Position numbers and translations under genes: made by a program | The notes under the pieces: model-generated | What the model saw: only the letters and a program-made list of their open reading frames with translations | What the model was told of the DNA's origin: nothing | The model's database searches: none | Assembly (NCBI RefSeq): GCF_004151235.1 | Contig: NZ_JUIV01000001.1 | Location: forward strand, 62,001 to 126,000 | Length of the DNA: 64,000 nucleotides | From: Flavobacterium anhuiense | Lineage (GTDB): Bacteria; Bacteroidota; Bacteroidia; Flavobacteriales; Flavobacteriaceae | Direction: 5' to 3' | Shown here: one piece after another, positions 61,401 to 64,000 of the stretch | Position numbering within the stretch: the stretch's first letter is position 1 | Layout of the letters: each line of letters opens with the position of its first letter

Positions 61401-61502
61401 TTGTCATCCTGAGGAACGAAGGATCATACTCGGGAGTCGACAAAGATTAGCGAAGTTCTTTACGGAGTTTCTAGTGTGATCCTTCGTTCCTCAGGATGAC
61501 AA
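61401..61502. repeat. Perfect 26-bp inverted repeat with a 50-nt loop
   Basis: Arms at 61401-61426 and 61477-61502 are exact reverse complements. The start TTGTCATCCTGAGGAACGA resembles the interrupted palindrome near 52.5 kb, so both belong to one repeat family. Confidence 0.9.
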
Positions 61503-61518
61503 GATAATCAAAAACGCT

Positions 61519-61627
61519 CTTTTGAAAACGATTTGCGTGAGGGATAGAGGCGGTATCCTTTTGTGAAGAGAAACGGAACAAAAGATATAGCCGAAAGCCC
61601 GACCCGCCTTTTTCGGCGGGACACGCC
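61519..61627 (+). ncRNA. Structured RNA-like element, copy 2
   Basis: After the same 12-mer CTTTTGAAAACG, GCGTG (61535-61539) pairs with CACGC (61622-61626), GGG pairs with CCC (61598-61600), CGG with CCG, and CTTTTGT with ACAAAAG. The first copy has GGAGC/GCTCC and CCTG/CAGG at the same places, so the pairing is conserved while the bases change. A 6-bp CCCGCC/GGCGGG hairpin lies near its end. Confidence 0.6.
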
Positions 61628-61636
61628 CAAAAAACT

Positions 61637-61677
61637 TAGAATCTTAGCATCTCAGAACCTCAGAATCTTAAAGAAAA
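61637..61677. repeat. AAGATNCT octamer array, inverted sense
   Basis: TTAGAATC, TTAGCATC, TCAGAACC and TCAGAATC form a tandem octamer array just before bglX. It is the reverse-sense form of the arrays at 7860, 16929 and 32430. Confidence 0.75.
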
Positions 61678-61695
61678 AACTAACTAAACCACATT

Positions 61696-63993
61696 ATGAA
61701 AAACAAAAAAATAATATTTATTGGGGTCTTTTCCCTGTTTACCGTTGGAAATATGAATGCACAGAAAAAGCCGTATCTGGATAAAAATAAAACTGTTGAG
61801 CAGCGAATAGATCTGCTTTTGCCGTTAATGACGTTGGAAGAAAAAGTAGGGCAGATGAACCAATATAATGGTTTTTGGGATGTTACGGGACCTGCTCCGA
61901 AAGGTGGAACGGCAGAACTAAAATACGAACATTTGAGAAAAGGATTGGTCGGATCGATGCTGACCGTTCGCGGTGTGAAAGAAGTTCGTGCGGTTCAGAA
62001 AATTGCTGTTGAAGAAACGCGTTTGGGAATTCCGCTGATTATAGGTTTTGACGTAATACATGGCTATAAAACGTTAAGCCCAATTCCGTTAGCAGAAGCT
62101 GCGAGTTGGGATTTGGAAGCGATTAAGAAATCGGCGGCTATTGCGGCTGATGAAGCTTCGGCATCTGGAATTAACTGGACTTTTGGTCCTAATGTTGACG
62201 TAGCAAATGATGCCCGTTGGGGACGTGTGATGGAAGGTGCGGGAGAGGATCCGTATTTAGGAAGTAAAGTAGGTTATGCACGTGTGAAGGGTTTTCAAGG
62301 AGAAACTGTTGCAGATTTGGCGAAAGTAAATACGATTGCGGCTTGTGCAAAACACTTTGCGGCGTATGGCTATGTTGAAGCTGGATTGGAATATAATATT
62401 GTAGATATCAGTAATTCTAAATTGTATAATTCGGTTTTGCCTCCTTTTGAAGCAACGGTTCAGGCTGGAGTTCGCACGTTTATGAATTCGTTTAATACTT
62501 TGAATGGTGTTCCTGCAACTGGAAATGCCTTTTTGCAGAGAGATATTTTAAAAGGAAAATGGAAGTTTGACGGATTTGTGATTTCTGATTATGCTTCGAT
62601 TCGTGAAATGATTGCGCACGGTTATGCAAAAGACGAAGCGGATGCAACGGCAAAAGCGGTAATTGCAGGTTCAGATATGGATATGGAATCGTATTTATAT
62701 GTGGCAAAATTGGTTGATTTGGTAAAATCTGGAAAAGTGAAAGAATCTTTGGTTGATGATGCTGTTCGCCGAATTCTTCGTGTGAAATTTGAATTGGGAT
62801 TATTTGATGATCCGTACAAATATTGTGATGAAAAACGTGAGAAGGAAGTGGTTGGAAGTAAAGCGAATAATGACGGCGTTTTGGATATGGCGAAGAAATC
62901 TATTGTTTTATTAAAAAATGAAAAGAATTTGCTTCCGCTAAAGAAATCAGGACAAAAAATTGCTTTGATTGGCGCTTTGGCAAACGATAAAAATAGTCCG
63001 TTGGGAAGCTGGAGAATTGCAGCTTCTGATGATACTGCGGTTTCTGTTTTAGAAGGAATGCAGCAATATAAAGACAATCAGTTGACTTTTGAAAAAGGTG
63101 TTGATTTATTAAAACAAAAAGCTACTTTCTTAACGGAAACAGTTTTCAACACAACAGATAAAAGCGGATTTGAAGCGGCGAAAAAAGCAGCAAAAAATGC
63201 CGATGTTGTCGTAATGGTTTTAGGTGAATATGGTTTCCAAAGCGGCGAGGGAAGAAGTAGAACTGATTTGAACTTGCCAGGTTTACAGCAGGAATTGTTA
63301 GAAGAAATCTACAAAGTAAATCCAAATGTAGTTTTGGTTTTAAATAACGGACGTCCGTTAAGTATTCCTTGGGCTGCTGAAAATGTTCCGGCAATTGTAG
63401 AAGCTTGGCATTTAGGTACTCAAGCAGGAAATGCGGTTGCACAGGTTTTATACGGAGATTACAATCCGAGTGGGAAACTGCCGATGTCGTTTCCAAGAAA
63501 TGTAGGTCAGGTGCCAATTTATTACAACAAATACAGTACAGGAAGACCAATTGACAGTGATAAAAATGTTTTCTGGTCGCATTATATGGATGTAGAAAAA
63601 ACGCCTCAGTTTCCGTTTGGTTTTGGTTTAAGCTACACTACTTTCGATTATAAAAACTTGAAATTGAATAAAACCTCTTTTGCTAAGGGCGAAAAAGTTC
63701 AGGTTAGCGTTGAGGTTACAAACTCAGGAAATTATGACGGAAAAGAAGTAGTTCAGTTATACATTCATGATGAGTACGCGAGTATCGTTCGCCCAATTAA
63801 AGAATTGAAAGGTTTTGAATTGGTGAATCTGAAAAAAGGTGAAACTAAAACGATAAACTTTACTTTAACGGATAAAGAACTTGGGTTTTATGATAATGAA
63901 GGAAATTATTTAGTAGAACCTGGAACTTTTAAAATCATGGTTGGAGGAAGCTCTGATAAAGGTTTGCAGAGTGGTTTTGAAATTAAAGACTAA
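61696..63993 (+). CDS. bglX: GH3 family beta-glucosidase (BglX type)
   Basis: A 765-residue secreted glycoside hydrolase with a signal peptide ending at about residue 23 (NAQ). The TIM-barrel domain carries the nucleophile D298 in FVISDYASI, and KHFAAYG and TFGPNVDVANDARWGRVMEGAGEDPYL are GH3 signatures. The second domain (about 400-600) holds VVMVLGEYGFQSGEGRSRTDLNLPG with the acid/base-type glutamate. A C-terminal Fn3-like domain follows (FGFGLSYTTFDYKNL, VEVTNSGNYDGKEVVQLY). It releases terminal beta-linked glucose or xylose. With the two esterases upstream it completes a hemicellulose-type set. Confidence 0.95.
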   Translation: MKNKKIIFIGVFSLFTVGNMNAQKKPYLDKNKTVEQRIDLLLPLMTLEEKVGQMNQYNGFWDVTGPAPKGGTAELKYEHLRKGLVGSMLTVRGVKEVRAVQKIAVEETRLGIPLIIGFDVIHGYKTLSPIPLAEAASWDLEAIKKSAAIAADEASASGINWTFGPNVDVANDARWGRVMEGAGEDPYLGSKVGYARVKGFQGETVADLAKVNTIAACAKHFAAYGYVEAGLEYNIVDISNSKLYNSVLPPFEATVQAGVRTFMNSFNTLNGVPATGNAFLQRDILKGKWKFDGFVISDYASIREMIAHGYAKDEADATAKAVIAGSDMDMESYLYVAKLVDLVKSGKVKESLVDDAVRRILRVKFELGLFDDPYKYCDEKREKEVVGSKANNDGVLDMAKKSIVLLKNEKNLLPLKKSGQKIALIGALANDKNSPLGSWRIAASDDTAVSVLEGMQQYKDNQLTFEKGVDLLKQKATFLTETVFNTTDKSGFEAAKKAAKNADVVVMVLGEYGFQSGEGRSRTDLNLPGLQQELLEEIYKVNPNVVLVLNNGRPLSIPWAAENVPAIVEAWHLGTQAGNAVAQVLYGDYNPSGKLPMSFPRNVGQVPIYYNKYSTGRPIDSDKNVFWSHYMDVEKTPQFPFGFGLSYTTFDYKNLKLNKTSFAKGEKVQVSVEVTNSGNYDGKEVVQLYIHDEYASIVRPIKELKGFELVNLKKGETKTINFTLTDKELGFYDNEGNYLVEPGTFKIMVGGSSDKGLQSGFEIKD

Positions 63994-64000
63994 AAGGTTT

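Larger units (their letters stand above)
61291..61695. repeat. Repeat-rich intergenic region
   Basis: This 405-base gap contains no gene. It holds, in order, a half-palindrome motif (GTCAGGCTGAGCGAAGTCGAAG, at about 61341-61362), a perfect palindrome (61401-61502), the structured RNA-like element (61519-61627) and one octamer array (61637-61677). Confidence 0.7.

Noticed and set aside
62622..63077. A 151-codon frame on the reverse strand within bglX
   Set aside because: It is antisense to a clear GH3 gene and has no promoter or family pattern; its composition follows from the codon use of the forward gene.

Overview
This is a chromosomal window from a member of the Bacteroidota, most likely the genus Flavobacterium. 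The evidence is low G+C, adenine-rich leaders with no clear Shine-Dalgarno sites, many promoters with a Bacteroidota -7 box (TAnnTTTG), a type IX secretion (T9SS) type B C-terminal domain, a TonB-dependent receptor, bacillithiol synthesis (bshC), and the L28-L33-DUF4295-FtsY block typical of this phylum. Most of the window is ordinary core genome. The accessory material is one small IS element, many short intergenic repeat arrays, and a few small operons.

Layout. 1-4.8 kb: a truncated Kef-type antiporter, purB, and a coupled sirtuin/fatty-acid-hydroxylase pair. 4.9-7.1 kb: a tight three-gene operon of APS kinase, aspartyl/asparaginyl hydroxylase-like oxygenase and sulfotransferase. This is the best candidate for an undescribed pathway, because the set looks like PAPS supply plus hydroxylation plus sulfation. 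7.2-12.3 kb: trmH, then a metal-uptake-like operon (CxxxC membrane-anchored small protein, TonB receptor, PepSY membrane protein). 12.4-23 kb: secA, DUF2795, cobalamin adenosyltransferase, a MacB/LolD-type ATPase, lipoproteins, a methyltransferase, an FKBP and an ABC-F ATPase. 23-30 kb: envelope and polysaccharide genes (sugar-phosphate transferase, CpsB-type phosphatase, HGSNAT-like acyltransferase, BamA-like barrel, glycosyltransferase). 30-39 kb: housekeeping (2-oxoacid dehydrogenase E2, DnaQ-like exonuclease, FAH, Hpt, cinA, rpmB, rpmG, DUF4295, ftsY, dciA-like). 40-46 kb: ndk, a second HGSNAT-like protein, bshC, an MFS symporter, and an SdpR/SdpI-type autoregulated operon with a clear palindromic operator. 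46-52 kb: a large T9SS substrate, an unusual radical SAM protein, an MBL hydrolase and a GIY-YIG protein. 52.4-53.6 kb: an IS481-like element with 25-bp inverted repeats and a 5-bp target duplication, inserted in one arm of a genomic palindrome. 53.6-58.6 kb: a two-component system, DUF1573, and two cell-wall enzymes. 58.8-64 kb: a carbohydrate set (CE2-like esterase, sialate-type O-acetylesterase, GH3 beta-glucosidase).

Between genes there are several families of short-period tandem arrays, often arranged as inverted arms: an octamer AAGATNCT, a heptamer GTTTCAG, a GCCACAGATT palindrome, and a TGTCATyCyGAGGAACGA palindrome. Two arrays also lie inside reading frames. Two copies of a structured element (about 38.24 and 61.53 kb) share a hairpin and keep their outer helices by compensatory changes, which suggests a structured RNA. 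I saw no CRISPR array, rRNA, tRNA or prophage. All functional calls come from reading motifs; no database search was run.
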